NCBI GenBank assembly: GCA_012517475.1
Contig: JAAYUV010000027.1
Location: 1 to 64,000 of the forward strand
Length of the DNA: 64,000 nt
Origin: Peptococcaceae bacterium
GTDB taxonomy: Bacteria > Bacillota > Desulfitobacteriia > Desulfitobacteriales > Syntrophobotulaceae
Reading direction: 5' to 3'
Made by a program: the position numbers and the translations under genes. Shown piece by piece: positions 55,201-64,000 of the stretch. Numbering within the stretch: the stretch's first letter is position 1; each line of letters starts with the position of its first letter. Below the pieces are notes generated by a model, which worked only from the letters and a program-made list of their open reading frames with translations, was not told the DNA's origin and searched no databases.

Positions 55201-55558
55201 GGAAGTCAACCTGTAAGCCGAGTTCTGTACCTCTTGCGAGGTGATGATCATCTATCTGGGACTGCCGTTACCGGCAGCCTCTAGCGACCTAACCCGGGAA
55301 CAGAGCGGGCCGCTCCATTGTTCCTCTATTTGGTCTTGCTCCAGGTGGGGTTTACATGGCCAGCCAGTTACCTGACTGCCGGTGAGCTCTTACCTCGCCT
55401 TTCCACCCTTACCGCTTACAGCGGCGGTATATCTCTGTTGCACTTTCCTTGGGGTTACCCCCACCGGGGATTACCCGGCACCCTGCCCTATGGAGCTCGG
55501 ACTTTCCTCAGAGACGACCTTTCGGTACTTGTCCCCGCGATCATCCGGTTGACTTCGC
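55201..55558 (-). ncRNA. rnpB: RNase P RNA, class A
   Basis: Catalytic RNA of RNase P, which trims tRNA 5' ends. Read on the minus strand it has GAGGAAAGTCCGAGCTCC, CATAGGGCAGGGTGCC, GGTAAACCCC-type 'GTAAACCCCACC', GAGCAAGACCAAATAG and ACAGAACTCGGCTTACAG, all core pieces of type A RNase P RNA. The 5' GAAGTCAACC pairs with the 3' GGTTGACTTC, closing helix P1 and setting the ends. Note that this is the class A form, not the class B form of Bacillus. Confidence 0.93.
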
Positions 55559-55734
55559 CACACAATCTTACTAAATATCCTGGATTTGGTCAAATAAATC
55601 ATGCAAAAAATTTAGTAATGATTTATATAAAATTTAGTGTTTTACTATCATAACACTACAAAATAAAAGTTCAAGGATCAATTTTTGACAATCTAAGCAA
55701 ATTTTCACTCTCAATTTTCTTCTTTATGTTAATA

Positions 55735-55844
55735 GTTATGCACAAATTGTGGATAACGTGTGGATAATTATGATTGTTTTGCTGTTTTTTAAGTCATTTT
55801 ATCATATATGGCATTCTTAATCATGTTGATAACTTTATCCACGA
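55735..55844. promoter_or_regulatory. Cluster of four DnaA-box-like sites
   Basis: TTATGCACA (55736-55744), TGTGGATAA (55748-55756) and TGTGGATAA (55759-55767) match or nearly match the DnaA box TTATNCACA on one strand or the other. TTATCCACG at 55835-55843 is a one-base mismatch. The first three lie within 32 bases in very AT-rich sequence upstream of rnpB. No dnaA or dnaN gene is near, so this is not expected to be the origin; it might titrate DnaA or regulate rnpB. Confidence 0.5.
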
Positions 55845-57007
55845 CTTTGCCATGGAACTGTATTCGTCGAACTGATCACCAATTCTACCCCTGCCAATGA
55901 CTTATCCTCCCTCAGGTAGGTATAAAGCGACTGAATCATAGGAATTTCGCTAAGGAAATGCCCTAATTGAGCTACCGCCATGCCTCCTTCCAGAGCATCC
56001 AACACGCCATGATGGTCAATATCCCCGGTTATATAAAGATCCGCCCCCTTGCTGAGGGCCTTCTGAACAAAACTGCTCCCGCTGCCGTTTACGATCGCAA
56101 TTTTCCTGATTTTCTGCTGCGGATCACCGGCAAACCTCATTGATGAGAGATCATATTCATACGGGAAAATTTTGGGGTTATTCGAGGAAAGGGACGACAG
56201 GAATTTTTCCCATAAATCACCCAAAGCCATGGTTTCAGGCAAATAGCCGATCACCCCATACCCTCTTTTTCTCCCGGTATTCATGAGGGGAATCAGGTCG
56301 TAGGCAGGCTCTTCATATGGATGTGCTCTATGCAGGGCTTTAACCGCTCTCCCCAGGGATTTTTCCTCAATAATACTCTCCAATCTGATCTCCGGCACAC
56401 GGGTTAGTTCACCGATTTGACCGATTACCGGTTCCGATCCCAAAAGGGGCCTGAACATTCCCTCCCCTTTGGTCTGATAAAAACAATCGGAATAATTGTC
56501 GCTATGCTCCCCGTCTGTGATCCCGGAGCCTACGCCTTCAGCGGCCAGTGCTTTGCGGACATCTTCAGCTTGTTCTTCCGGAACAAAAGTTACGATTTTG
56601 ATCAGTTTCTCCGAGGACGTTACATGAAAAAATTCTGATTTCTGCAGCCCCAATAGTTTTCCGAAGGAGAGTCCCGAAGAAAGAACAGATTGGTCCAGGT
56701 TCGTATGAGCAGCATAAAAAGAAATCCCGTTGCGAAAAAGGCTTAACGGCAATAATGCTGCCTGATTGTCCATTCTCAGGTTTTTGAGGGGTTTAAACAT
56801 AAGGGGATGATGGGAGACAATCAAGTCAGCCTTCTCCTTAATCGCCTCATCAACCACTGCCATGGTAACATCCAGAGAAAGCAAAATCTTATATGCCTGC
56901 TGCGCACTGCTTCCTACCAAAAGCCCAGGATTATCCCATTCTTCCGCCCAGGAACGGGGCGCAACCTTTTCTATTAATTGTTCAACCTGACCTACTGAAA
57001 CAGACAT
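55835..57007 (-). CDS. Nif3-like dinuclear metal center protein
   Basis: This 390-aa protein of the Nif3/YqfO family forms hexameric rings with a two-metal site. Motifs: SHHPLMFKPLKNL near 65, AAHTNLDQS near 98, and TGDIDHHGVLDAL near 330, with metal-binding His and Glu. A PII-like insert (about 130-230) is present as in the long Firmicute form. It overlaps trmK by 16 bases, the order known in Firmicutes (trmK-yqfO). Function is uncertain; some databases call it GTP cyclohydrolase I type 2. Confidence 0.92.
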   Translation of the reverse strand: MSVSVGQVEQLIEKVAPRSWAEEWDNPGLLVGSSAQQAYKILLSLDVTMAVVDEAIKEKADLIVSHHPLMFKPLKNLRMDNQAALLPLSLFRNGISFYAAHTNLDQSVLSSGLSFGKLLGLQKSEFFHVTSSEKLIKIVTFVPEEQAEDVRKALAAEGVGSGITDGEHSDNYSDCFYQTKGEGMFRPLLGSEPVIGQIGELTRVPEIRLESIIEEKSLGRAVKALHRAHPYEEPAYDLIPLMNTGRKRGYGVIGYLPETMALGDLWEKFLSSLSSNNPKIFPYEYDLSSMRFAGDPQQKIRKIAIVNGSGSSFVQKALSKGADLYITGDIDHHGVLDALEGGMAVAQLGHFLSEIPMIQSLYTYLREDKSLAGVELVISSTNTVPWQSRG

Positions 57008-57789
57008 CGAATTCCCTCCATCACGGTTATTTCCTCAAAAAGTTCCTTTGCTTTTTCTTTTACCTCTATTCTGTCCGTCTGCTGCATTTCCTGAGCAACC
57101 TTTTTTCTTCTTTCCATCTGCGCTTCAAATAATTGCCTGCATAAACAATTATGGTTTCTAAGGATTAGGGGGCCAAAACCCCATACTTCTTTACCCAGGA
57201 TCATCTTAACACGTTTCTCGCCCATGGCATTGCAATGCCGCTCTATTTTAAGGTATAGGTCCTCAACCTGACTTTCCACATCGTCAAAAGTAATTCCCTC
57301 TGTCCTGGAGAAGTGAATAACCGAATAAATCCTTGCATCTTCCTCCACCAGAAGCTCATCTTTGATTTTCCAGCCTGCTTTTAATAATTCACGCCGGACC
57401 TTTCCTTCAGCCCCTTGAGGCTGCAAAACCAGTTCATTCACCTCCTGCAGGACATCCTTTTTTTCACCAAGAATTTGCAGGATGGTGTTTCCACCCATTC
57501 CGGCCAAAACCAGAAAATCCACTTCCCCCGGTTCTATCGGAAGCAGGCCATTCCCTTTCCGAATGTCGATTTTCTGATGATAACCATAGGCCTTAACCGT
57601 TTCCAAGGCAGATTGGTATGGTCCTTCGTGAATATCAACCCCTAATGCCCTGTTGATGATTCCCCGCTGCACCAGGTAAACCGGCAGGTAAGCATGATCT
57701 GTTCCTATGTCCCCCAAAACCGATCCTTCTTTTATAAACGAAGCAATCGTCTGCAAACGGGTACCCAGGGTTATCGGATGATTATTCAT
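56992..57789 (-). CDS. trmK: tRNA (adenine(22)-N(1))-methyltransferase TrmK
   Basis: This 265-aa SAM-dependent methyltransferase modifies A22 of tRNA. The SAM-binding LGDIGTDHAYLPVYL near 25 and the catalytic region LVLAGMGGNTILQIL near 91 are present; a long helical C-terminal tail (residues 180-265) is normal for the family. GGAGGCGGAA precedes the ATG. It is followed without gap by the Nif3-like gene. B. subtilis names this YqfN. Confidence 0.92.
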   Translation of the reverse strand: MNNHPITLGTRLQTIASFIKEGSVLGDIGTDHAYLPVYLVQRGIINRALGVDIHEGPYQSALETVKAYGYHQKIDIRKGNGLLPIEPGEVDFLVLAGMGGNTILQILGEKKDVLQEVNELVLQPQGAEGKVRRELLKAGWKIKDELLVEEDARIYSVIHFSRTEGITFDDVESQVEDLYLKIERHCNAMGEKRVKMILGKEVWGFGPLILRNHNCLCRQLFEAQMERRKKVAQEMQQTDRIEVKEKAKELFEEITVMEGIRCLFQ

Positions 57790-57844
57790 TTCCGCCTCCG
57801 GTTTTAATGACTATCATTATTTTACCATAAGTCGTAAAATAATA

Positions 57845-57869
57845 AACTCCGGCACTTTGTACCGGAGTT
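57845..57869 (-). terminator. Terminator after the tRNA pair
   Basis: AACTCCGG at 57845-57852 pairs with CCGGAGTT at 57862-57869 around a nine-base loop; TATTATTTTA follows on the minus strand. It lies 29 bases downstream of the tRNA(CAU) 3' end and before trmK. Confidence 0.7.
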
Positions 57870-57897
57870 CCGGGTCTTTTTCAATTGAGTAATAGAT

Positions 57898-57972
57898 TGG
57901 TGGGCCCACCTGGGATCGAACCAGGGACCAACCGGTTATGAGCCGGCCGCTCTACCGCTGAGCTATAGGCCC
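57898..57972 (-). tRNA. tRNA with CAU anticodon (Ile2 or elongator Met)
   Basis: A complete cloverleaf with encoded CCA. Acceptor GGGCCTA pairs with TGGGCCC, D-stem GCTC/GAGC, anticodon stem GCCGG/CCGGT with loop CTCATAA (anticodon CAT), T arm CCTGG-TTCGATC-CCAGG. CAU can be read as Met or, if modified to lysidine, Ile (AUA). The CTCATAA loop and G1-C72 pair are seen in Ile2 tRNAs, but the identity cannot be decided by eye. Confidence 0.93.
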
Positions 57973-57979
57973 AATGAAA

Positions 57980-58054
57980 TGGCTCCCCGAGCTGGATTCG
58001 AACCAGCAACCTACCGGTTAACAGCCGGTTGCTCTACCGTTGAGCTATCGAGGA
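57980..58054 (-). tRNA. tRNA-Asn (GUU)
   Basis: A complete tRNA with encoded CCA: acceptor TCCTCGA with TCGGGGA (one G-T pair), D stem GCTC/GAGC, anticodon stem ACCGG/CCGGT with loop CTGTTAA giving anticodon GTT, T arm GCTGG-TTCGAAT-CCAGC. It lies seven bases upstream of the tRNA(CAU) and is co-transcribed with it. Confidence 0.95.
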
Positions 58055-58358
58055 AAGCCTGCGTCGTTTATTATACGGAATTATTTCTGGATGGTCAAGT
58101 ATTTAAAACGATTTTTTATCGCATTTTATAGATGACTCATTAAAATCTAAAATAGTGAAGCGATACAAGGCTGCAAAAGAAAAGATGTTCATTAATGTAA
58201 TTGACATATCAAAAAACATCAAATGTTTATTGCCGATGTTGCTTATTCCATTTGTCGAATTTTGTACGCATTCACTAATTGTAGTTTAAACTTTCATCGA
58301 AAAAAGCTCAATATGAATTTGTTTCCATTATAAAATTAATAAATTTAGTTATTGCATG
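58055..58358. other. Gap between rpoD and the tRNA pair
   Basis: About 300 AT-rich bases without a recognisable gene. TTTGTCGAAT at 58251-58260 is a perfect 0A-box core, but no gene starts close by in a suitable orientation. The promoter of the tRNA pair must lie between 58055 and about 58110 on the minus strand. Confidence 0.5.
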
Positions 58359-59459
58359 TTAATCCAGGTAGTCTTTCAGTTTTTTACTGCGGCTGGGATG
58401 ACGCAGTTTCCGCAGGGCTTTTGCCTCGATCTGCCTGATCCTTTCCCTGGTTACGCCAAATTCCTGTCCGACTTCTTCCAGAGTTCTCGTTCTTCCATCG
58501 TCAAGACCAAAACGTAAGCGTAATACTTTTTCTTCTCTGGGAGTCAGTGTCTCAAGGACTTCTTCCAGCTGTTCCTTCAGCAGGATAAATGAAGCAGCTT
58601 CGGAGGGCGCCGGAGCATCCTCATCGGGAATAAAATCTCCCAGGTGAGAATCCTCTTCTTCTCCAATCGGGGTTTCCAGTGAAACAGGTTCCTGAGCAAT
58701 TTTTAATATTTCCCGCACCCGCTCTTCCGGTATATCCATCACTTTTGCCGTCTCATCAGGGGTCGGATCCCTTCCCAGTTCCTGCAGGAGCTGTCTGTTT
58801 ACGCGAATTAACTTGTTAATTGTTTCCACCATATGGACAGGTATACGGATGGTCCTGGCCTGATCCGCAATGGCACGCGTGATCGCCTGCCTGATCCACC
58901 AGGTTGCATAGGTGCTGAATTTGAATCCCTTCCGGTAGTCGAATTTTTCCACAGCCTTAATCAGACCCAGGTTGCCTTCCTGGATGAGATCCAGAAAGAG
59001 CATACCGCGGCCTACGTAGCGTTTGGCAATACTCACGACAAGCCGGAGGTTTGCTTCCGCCAAACGGCGTTTGGCAATCTCATCCCCTGCTTCCATCTTT
59101 AACGCCAAATCGATTTCTTCCTCCGCTGTTAAAAGGGGTACCCTGCCGATTTCTTTGAGATACATCCTGACTGGGTCATCAATCCCTACACCCTCAGGGA
59201 TAGAAAGATCAATATCGGTCTCATTTGCGATCTCGTCTGCCAGCTCTTTGGTTTCCTTGTCTATCTCTACATCCACGTTGTCATCTACCACATCAATGCC
59301 GAGACCGCTGAGTTGATCATAGATTTCCTCGATTTGCTCCTCTGAAAGGTCTACTTTTTGCAAGGCATTGGCAATCTCATCATAAGTAAGATTTCCTTTT
59401 GTTTTCCCCAATTCAATCAGGTTGGTGACATTTTCCTTTTTCTGTTCATCAACCATCAT
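58359..59459 (-). CDS. rpoD: RNA polymerase primary sigma factor SigA
   Basis: This 366-aa sigma-70 of the short Firmicute form has region 1.1-like start ([13 protein letters not shown]), region 1.2 with [16 protein letters not shown], region 2 with [21 protein letters not shown], region 3, and region 4 with [34 protein letters not shown] before ATG 59459 ([10 protein letters not shown]) is the best start; the frame continues upstream to 59519, overlapping dnaG. It follows dnaG, as in the conserved macromolecular synthesis operon. Confidence 0.96.
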   Translation of the reverse strand: MMVDEQKKENVTNLIELGKTKGNLTYDEIANALQKVDLSEEQIEEIYDQLSGLGIDVVDDNVDVEIDKETKELADEIANETDIDLSIPEGVGIDDPVRMYLKEIGRVPLLTAEEEIDLALKMEAGDEIAKRRLAEANLRLVVSIAKRYVGRGMLFLDLIQEGNLGLIKAVEKFDYRKGFKFSTYATWWIRQAITRAIADQARTIRIPVHMVETINKLIRVNRQLLQELGRDPTPDETAKVMDIPEERVREILKIAQEPVSLETPIGEEEDSHLGDFIPDEDAPAPSEAASFILLKEQLEEVLETLTPREEKVLRLRFGLDDGRTRTLEEVGQEFGVTRERIRQIEAKALRKLRHPSRSKKLKDYLD

Positions 59460-59505
59460 GGAATTTCCCCCTTCCAGCGGGTAACTCGTAACAAATCCAC
59501 CGGTA

Positions 59506-61353
59506 TTATTTTTCGCCACGTTTCAACCGCTCTCCTATCTCCTGAAGCACGGCCAGCGCCCCGGCCATATCTCCGGACTTTTCTAATCTTATCATTTTAG
59601 CTTGCAGGTCTTCGACGGTCTCCCTGTTTTTAGCGGCAAGAATCGAAGTTATACAATCCTGAAGTAATATTTCCGCGTGATTGGTATCAATATCCAATTG
59701 GTAAATTTCCGCAAGCCTCCGTTGGATCTGTTCATACCAGGAATCATCATTTTCCGTATAATCCAAATTTTTTTCCGGATAATGAGTAAAAATATACTGA
59801 TGTTCCCGCAGTCTCCAAAAATCTTGTTTTAAGTTTTCCAGTACCCGGGCTTTTAAATGGGGGTACTCTAAAACAAGTCTCAAAATGATTTGTTCTGCAC
59901 GAAATACTCCTAAAGGAACAAAAGAATCCAAGGGGTAGTCAAATTCTGTCCCTTCTATAGTATTTCTTTTTTTTACAGAAATATCCTGTTTTTGTGAAAA
60001 ATTTTCTTGTTTCCCTTTGTTATCTCTGCTTTTCTTGTCTAGGCTGTTAATTTCGTGTTGTACAGCTTCCAAGGTAAGTCCAAGTTCAAGGCTTAAATAC
60101 CGTTCATACCCTTCCCGCTCAACTGGGCTGGGATTTTTTAGGATATCGGGCGCCAGCTTCCTGATTAATTCCGCCTTGTCCGGAATCGTTCTGGGAGGAT
60201 GCGCACGCGCCAGAACCTTGTATTTATACTCGATAAAAGTAACGGTATTTTCCAGCTTCCGCCGAAATTCATCCGGGGAATGTTTCCTCAGAAATTCATC
60301 CGGATCTTTGGCATCCTCCAAAACCAATACCCCAACAGTCATGCCCTCTTCCAGGAGAATCTCTCCGGCCCTTAAAGCAGCCTGAATACCGGCTTCATCG
60401 GAATCATAACCGATAATTATCCGGTTGGCATACTTTTTTAATATTTTAGCCTGATCCCTGGTCAGAGCAGTTCCAAGTGACGCAACGGCATTGGAAAAGC
60501 CTGCTTTATAAACTGCAATGGTATCCATATAGCCTTCAAGGAGTAAAGAATAGCCCGCTTCCCTGATACCCCGGGAGGCAAAATGGATGCCATATAAGTT
60601 TCGTCCTTTATGAAAAAAAGCTGTTTCCGGAGAGTTAAGATATTTGGGTAAGGACCCGTCAAGTACCCTGCCGCCAAAGGCAATCGGTGATGCATGAAGG
60701 TCTAATATGGTGTAAATAATCCTCCCCCGAAACCGATCATAAAAACTGTTACCGCCATCCTCGTTGATTTTTTGGATAGCGAGTCCAAAGTCAACCAATT
60801 CTTCCGGCAAAACACCTTTACCTGCCAGTTCTGAAAGCAGGCCGTCCCATCTGTCGGGAGCATACCCTAAGCGGAAATCTTTGATCGTCTTCTCTTCTAT
60901 CCCTCTGCCCTTAAGATACTCCAATCCGGCCTGCCCTTCAGGTCGGTGGAGAAGCAGCTCATGAAAATACGCAGCAGCCAACTCATGAATTTCTTTAAAT
61001 CGCAACCGCCTGCGTTCATTCTTTTTTTCCTGAGGAGAAAGCTCTTTTGCCGGCAGCTCAAGTCCTACTTTTTCTGCAACGCGCCGGACCGCTTCAATAA
61101 AAGAAAGATTCTCCTTCTTCATAAGGAAAGAAAAAACATTTCCGCCGGTTTGGCATCCAAAACAGTAGAACATTTGCCTATCGGGGTTGACATTAAAACT
61201 CGGTGTCTTTTCAGAATGAAACGGACAAAGCCCTTGAAAGTTTTTGCCCGTACGTTTTAATACAACATGCTCTGATATGATTTCAACAATATCCGCTTGC
61301 CGGCGCACTTCCTCAATAAAATCTTCAGAAATCCTATTGTCCACTTTTAGCAC
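59506..61353 (-). CDS. dnaG: DNA primase
   Basis: This 615-aa primase makes RNA primers at the replication fork. The zinc-binding N-terminal domain has [11 protein letters not shown] with CFGCQTGG; the TOPRIM catalytic core has [14 protein letters not shown] near 270 and [12 protein letters not shown] near 320; the C-terminal part (480-615) binds the helicase. It starts with GTG 61353 (MLKVDNRIS). It is followed by rpoD on the same strand. Confidence 0.96.
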   Translation of the reverse strand: MLKVDNRISEDFIEEVRRQADIVEIISEHVVLKRTGKNFQGLCPFHSEKTPSFNVNPDRQMFYCFGCQTGGNVFSFLMKKENLSFIEAVRRVAEKVGLELPAKELSPQEKKNERRRLRFKEIHELAAAYFHELLLHRPEGQAGLEYLKGRGIEEKTIKDFRLGYAPDRWDGLLSELAGKGVLPEELVDFGLAIQKINEDGGNSFYDRFRGRIIYTILDLHASPIAFGGRVLDGSLPKYLNSPETAFFHKGRNLYGIHFASRGIREAGYSLLLEGYMDTIAVYKAGFSNAVASLGTALTRDQAKILKKYANRIIIGYDSDEAGIQAALRAGEILLEEGMTVGVLVLEDAKDPDEFLRKHSPDEFRRKLENTVTFIEYKYKVLARAHPPRTIPDKAELIRKLAPDILKNPSPVEREGYERYLSLELGLTLEAVQHEINSLDKKSRDNKGKQENFSQKQDISVKKRNTIEGTEFDYPLDSFVPLGVFRAEQIILRLVLEYPHLKARVLENLKQDFWRLREHQYIFTHYPEKNLDYTENDDSWYEQIQRRLAEIYQLDIDTNHAEILLQDCITSILAAKNRETVEDLQAKMIRLEKSGDMAGALAVLQEIGERLKRGEK

Positions 61354-61498
61354 GCCCTTTAATCCCTAAACACTTTGGACACACATTTACATCAAACCTT
61401 CTGACAGGCCTTTATCTTTTTCGATAAATTTTTAGTTTTTCCTTCTTTAGGTTATGTTAAATTTTATTTTTTTTTGATAAACTGAAGTATTGGAGTCG

Positions 61499-62488
61499 TT
61501 ACTCCTTTGGTATAAAAAAATGTTTAAATATGCTGATCGCATAATTGTCTGTTAATCCTGCAATATAATCTGTAATTGCCCTCTCGGCGTCCCCCTCCGA
61601 CCACTCCAGATATTCGGGGGGAAGCACTTCCGGATGATGCCGGTAATAGTCAAACAAGATCTCCAGGATTAAACGTCCTTTGCTGCGTTCTTCTTTCAGC
61701 TCATTAGATAAATACACTTTCTCAAACATAAACGTGCGAAACTCGTTCATGGCATTCCAGATTTCCCGGGAAAGGGAGATACTTTCCTTCCTCTCCGATG
61801 AACTGATCATATCGATAACCATGGCCGTAATCATTTCGCTTGTCGTCGTACCAATAGCCCTTTTTACTTCTGCCGGAAGGTCATTCTTGCTCAGCAGCCC
61901 GGCTCTTAAAGCGTCATCATAATCGTGACAAAGATAAGCAATCCGGTCTCCGGTTTTCACTACCTGACCCTCTAATGTTTTGGGTATACCGCTGCCGGTA
62001 TGATGAAGAATTCCATCGAGAACTTGCTCCGTCAGATTGAGTCCTTTTCCATTATTGGAAAGCACGGTTAAAACCCTTACAGACTGCTCGTTATGCTCGA
62101 AACGGCCAATAATGGAAGCAAGGGCTTCTTCTCCCACATGTCCGAATGGTGTATGCCCCACATCATGGCCCAGGGAAATGGCCTCAATCAAATCCTCGTT
62201 GAGCCTTAAACCTCTGCCAATCGTCCGGCAAATCTGTGCGACTTCCAGACTATGCGTCATTCTGGTCCGGTAATGATCCCCGGTAGGCGCAATATATACT
62301 TGGGTCTTGTGTTTTAACCGGCGGAAAGGTTTGCTGTGAAGAATACGATCCCTGTCTCGCTGAAATTTCGTCCTGATGGTGCATTCTTCTTCGTCATGAA
62401 GCCTTCGTGCCTCCGCACTTTTCGCAGCGAAAGGTGAAAGTCTTTGGTATTCTTCTTTTTCCGTTCTTTCCCTGATTAATAGGGACAT
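61499..62488 (-). CDS. Deoxyguanosinetriphosphate triphosphohydrolase-like protein
   Basis: This 329-aa HD-domain phosphohydrolase of the dGTPase family cleaves triphosphate from dNTPs. Signature residues: RLKHKTQVYIAP, RTRMTHSLEVAQICRTIGR (His), and SLGHDVGHTPFGHVGEEAL (HD pair), all intact. Shorter than E. coli Dgt, as in other Gram-positive members. GTAGGAG precedes the ATG. It lies upstream of dnaG, in the conserved order ppdK, dgt-like, dnaG, rpoD. Confidence 0.93.
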   Translation of the reverse strand: MSLLIRERTEKEEYQRLSPFAAKSAEARRLHDEEECTIRTKFQRDRDRILHSKPFRRLKHKTQVYIAPTGDHYRTRMTHSLEVAQICRTIGRGLRLNEDLIEAISLGHDVGHTPFGHVGEEALASIIGRFEHNEQSVRVLTVLSNNGKGLNLTEQVLDGILHHTGSGIPKTLEGQVVKTGDRIAYLCHDYDDALRAGLLSKNDLPAEVKRAIGTTTSEMITAMVIDMISSSERKESISLSREIWNAMNEFRTFMFEKVYLSNELKEERSKGRLILEILFDYYRHHPEVLPPEYLEWSEGDAERAITDYIAGLTDNYAISIFKHFFIPKE

Positions 62489-62637
62489 GCAGATCTCCTA
62501 CTTTTATCCTGAACCAAATAAGACTAAGAGTCGAGAAATCCGCCACATAGGGCGGAGTACAAGCTTCAGTCTTTGTAAGTATATTCAACATAGAGTTTTA
62601 TAATCCTCTTTTTGGGTATAAAATTGTAGCATATCTT

Positions 62638-62946
62638 AGGGGCAAAACGACTAGTTTCCGTAATGTATAGACAGCGTCAAGCGCGTTACGCATGCGTAAC
62701 GCGATGCGGAGCGCGGCTGTTTCGACGCGTGAAGGCTTTTAATAGCCTTCACGGGATGACCTAGTGCCGCGATGCCATGGAAACGGCACAGGATGTGCCT
62801 AATTTCAGCCATGCCATGGAAGGCATAAATGGCTGATGGCAATGAGCGGCTCGCCACGGATGCGTGAAGGCTAGCGGCCTTCACGATCTGCCGAGAGCGG
62901 CTATACATTACGGAAACCTTCTTAAGTAGTTTTCAGGGCTGCCCTT
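62638..62946. repeat. Palindromic MITE-like element, copy 2
   Basis: About 305 bases, inverted relative to copy 1. The ends are GGGGCAAAACGACTAGTTTCC and GGTTTCCGTAATGTATAG in inverted orientation. It shares over 200 bases with copy 1 with few changes, including the two GTGAAGGC hairpins and the 22-base palindrome (62682-62703). A block of about 50 bases in the middle (62776-62837 region) is absent from copy 1 and itself contains inverted repeats such as GGCACAGGATGTGCC. It has no coding capacity; an 85-codon frame across it is an accident of the palindromes. Confidence 0.8.
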
Positions 62947-62987
62947 AATTCACCGCCCAATTATTCCCATTTTCTTGCCAATTATTC

Positions 62988-64000
62988 TTATTTTCTTGAT
63001 TTTAACAGGCTTTGTGCGGCGCTTAATCTGGCAATCGGAACCCGGAATGGAGAACAGGAAACATAATCAAGGTTAATCTCCTGGCAAAACTCGATAGAAG
63101 AAGGATCCCCTCCATGTTCACCGCAGATTCCTATTTTGAGTCCAGGATTGCTCATCCGTCCTAACTCTACACAGATTTTCATGATCTTTCCTACCCCGTC
63201 CCTGTCCAAAACGGCAAAGGGGTTTTCCGCAAGGATTTTGTTATTGATATATACCGGCAAGAATTTCCCTTCCGCGTCATCCCGGGAAAAACCAAATACG
63301 GTCTGGGTAAGGTCATTGGTTCCAAAGGAGAAAAAGTCGGAATAGCGGGCAATCTCATCCGCTGTAAGGGCTGCTCTGGGCATTTCAATCATTGTCCCTG
63401 TTTTAAAAGGAATTTCTACTCCTTCAGACTCCATAACTTCCCTGGCAATATTTTCGGTTTGTTCACGGAGAATCTCCAGCTCTTTATAATGCACGACCAG
63501 GGGAATTTTGACCTGAGGGAATACTTCATAACCTTCCTTGACCAGCCTGGCGGAAGCTTGAAATATGGCCTTGGACTGCATCGCATAAATCTCGGGGTAA
63601 GTAATGCCAAGACGGCAGCCCCGGTGGCCGAGCATAGGATTCATTTCATGCAAGGCCTTTACTTTTTTCAGGAGCACCTCTTTCAAATAGAGGTCTTCCT
63701 GAATTTTTCTGTCTTCCAGGTCTTGAGTAAGCTTCAGTCTTAAGATATCTTCCGCCAGTTCTTCCGCATTAGGAAGGAATTCATGCAGGGGAGGATCCAG
63801 TAGCCTGATGGTAACAGGAAGCCCCGACATTGCTTTTAAAATGCCGTAAAAATCGTTTTCCTGCATCGGCAGTAACTGGGCCAGCGCCTCTTCTCTTTCT
63901 TCCAGAGTCTGGGCCAGAATCATTTTCTGGACAATAGGCAACCGCGCAGGATCCATAAACATATGTTCCGTCCGGCAAAGACCGATTCCTTGAGCCCCGA
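62988..64000 (-). CDS. ppdK: Pyruvate, phosphate dikinase, 3' part (runs off the window)
   Basis: The C-terminal domain of pyruvate phosphate dikinase, which interconverts pyruvate + ATP + phosphate with phosphoenolpyruvate. The frame continues past the window end; GAQGIGLCRTEHMFMDPARL at 63943-64000 is the family's conserved start of the PEP/pyruvate domain. GLPVTIRLLDPPLHEFLP, and the catalytic cysteine block GICGEHGGDPSSIEFC near the end, are present. About 337 of some 890 residues lie in the window. With pyruvate carboxylase it gives the cell two ways around pyruvate kinase. Confidence 0.96.
   Translation of the reverse strand, partial: GAQGIGLCRTEHMFMDPARLPIVQKMILAQTLEEREEALAQLLPMQENDFYGILKAMSGLPVTIRLLDPPLHEFLPNAEELAEDILRLKLTQDLEDRKIQEDLYLKEVLLKKVKALHEMNPMLGHRGCRLGITYPEIYAMQSKAIFQASARLVKEGYEVFPQVKIPLVVHYKELEILREQTENIAREVMESEGVEIPFKTGTMIEMPRAALTADEIARYSDFFSFGTNDLTQTVFGFSRDDAEGKFLPVYINNKILAENPFAVLDRDGVGKIMKICVELGRMSNPGLKIGICGEHGGDPSSIEFCQEINLDYVSCSPFRVPIARLSAAQSLLKSRK

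Noticed and set aside
55735-55844. Chromosome replication origin
   Set aside because: DnaA-box-like sites are clustered here, but dnaA, dnaN, recF and other origin genes are absent; rpoD-dnaG context is not an origin context.
62394-62591. 65-aa ORF overlapping the start of the dGTPase-like gene
   Set aside because: The conserved HD protein start at 62488 with its ribosome site explains the region; the ORF overlaps out of frame.
62651-62908. 85-codon frame across palindromic element copy 2
   Set aside because: The frame exists because of the internal inverted repeats; no ribosome site, no family resemblance, and copy 1 does not keep it.
1-64000. CRISPR arrays, prophage genes, complete insertion sequences
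   Set aside because: I saw no regularly spaced direct repeats with spacers, no phage structural genes and no transposase ORF in the window.

Overview
The window reads as chromosomal DNA of a low-GC (about 40 percent by eye), endospore-forming anaerobic Firmicute, most like the Peptococcaceae/Desulfitobacteriaceae group (Desulfitobacterium, Desulfosporosinus, Dehalobacter relatives). The reasons are a GerA-type germinant receptor operon, spore coat genes, a Spo0F-like regulator and Spo0A-box-like sites, multiheme c-type cytochromes, and the siroheme-dependent (NirJ1/NirJ2) heme pathway. The assignment is inferred from gene content; no taxonomic marker gene was compared.

Layout. 1-3.5 kb: small hypothetical gene, hemolysin III-family membrane protein, DUF1836 protein, GGDEF/HD-GYP protein. 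3.5-7.4 kb: an Agr-type peptide signalling locus on the minus strand. It holds a PAS sensor kinase, two paralogous small membrane proteins, AgrB, and a 40-codon AgrD-like pre-peptide found here by reading the sequence directly. 7.5-17.4 kb: lipoprotein, mnmA, a three-gene coat cluster, a palindromic repeat element, a CheY-like regulator, plsC, a gerA/B/C operon with an extra 57-aa membrane ORF, and a Spo0F-like regulator. 17.5-22.8 kb: pyruvate carboxylase and a PAS/GGDEF/HD-GYP protein. 23.3-35.8 kb: minus-strand genes for heme and cytochrome c. A hexaheme lipoprotein cytochrome stands alone. After it come a heptaheme cytochrome, a cytochrome b, a 36-aa membrane peptide, ResB, ResC, precorrin-2 dehydrogenase, HemA, HemC, CobA-HemD, NirJ1, NirJ2 and a fused siroheme decarboxylase.

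36-45 kb: sugar isomerase, remnants of glpK and of a receiver domain, a receiver-HD-GYP protein, a polysaccharide deacetylase, and a sensory set of sugar-binding lipoprotein, hybrid kinase and Hpt protein beside another HD-GYP protein. 45.4-51.6 kb: a small NRPS locus (C-A-T-reductase) divergent from an acyl carrier protein and an acyl-CoA synthetase. 51.9-57.8 kb: GGDEF protein, a deleted group II intron fused to a repeat-element fragment, AprX protease, RNase P RNA, a cluster of DnaA-box-like sites, a Nif3-family protein and TrmK. 57.9-64 kb: tRNA(CAU), tRNA-Asn, rpoD, dnaG, a dGTPase-like gene, a second full copy of the palindromic element, and the 3' part of ppdK running off the window.

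Three themes link the genes. The first is sporulation and germination control (kinase, Spo0F-like regulator, 0A-like boxes, coat and ger genes). The second is c-di-GMP and extracellular sensing, with five GGDEF and/or HD-GYP proteins, the agr locus, and the binding-protein/hybrid-kinase/Hpt set. The third is respiration, with heme made through siroheme next to System II cytochrome c maturation and multiheme cytochromes. The candidates for undescribed biology are the palindromic TIR element (two full copies plus a fragment joined to an intron remnant), the agr locus with separate small membrane proteins, the LuxP/Q/U-like set, and the lipopeptide-type NRPS locus.
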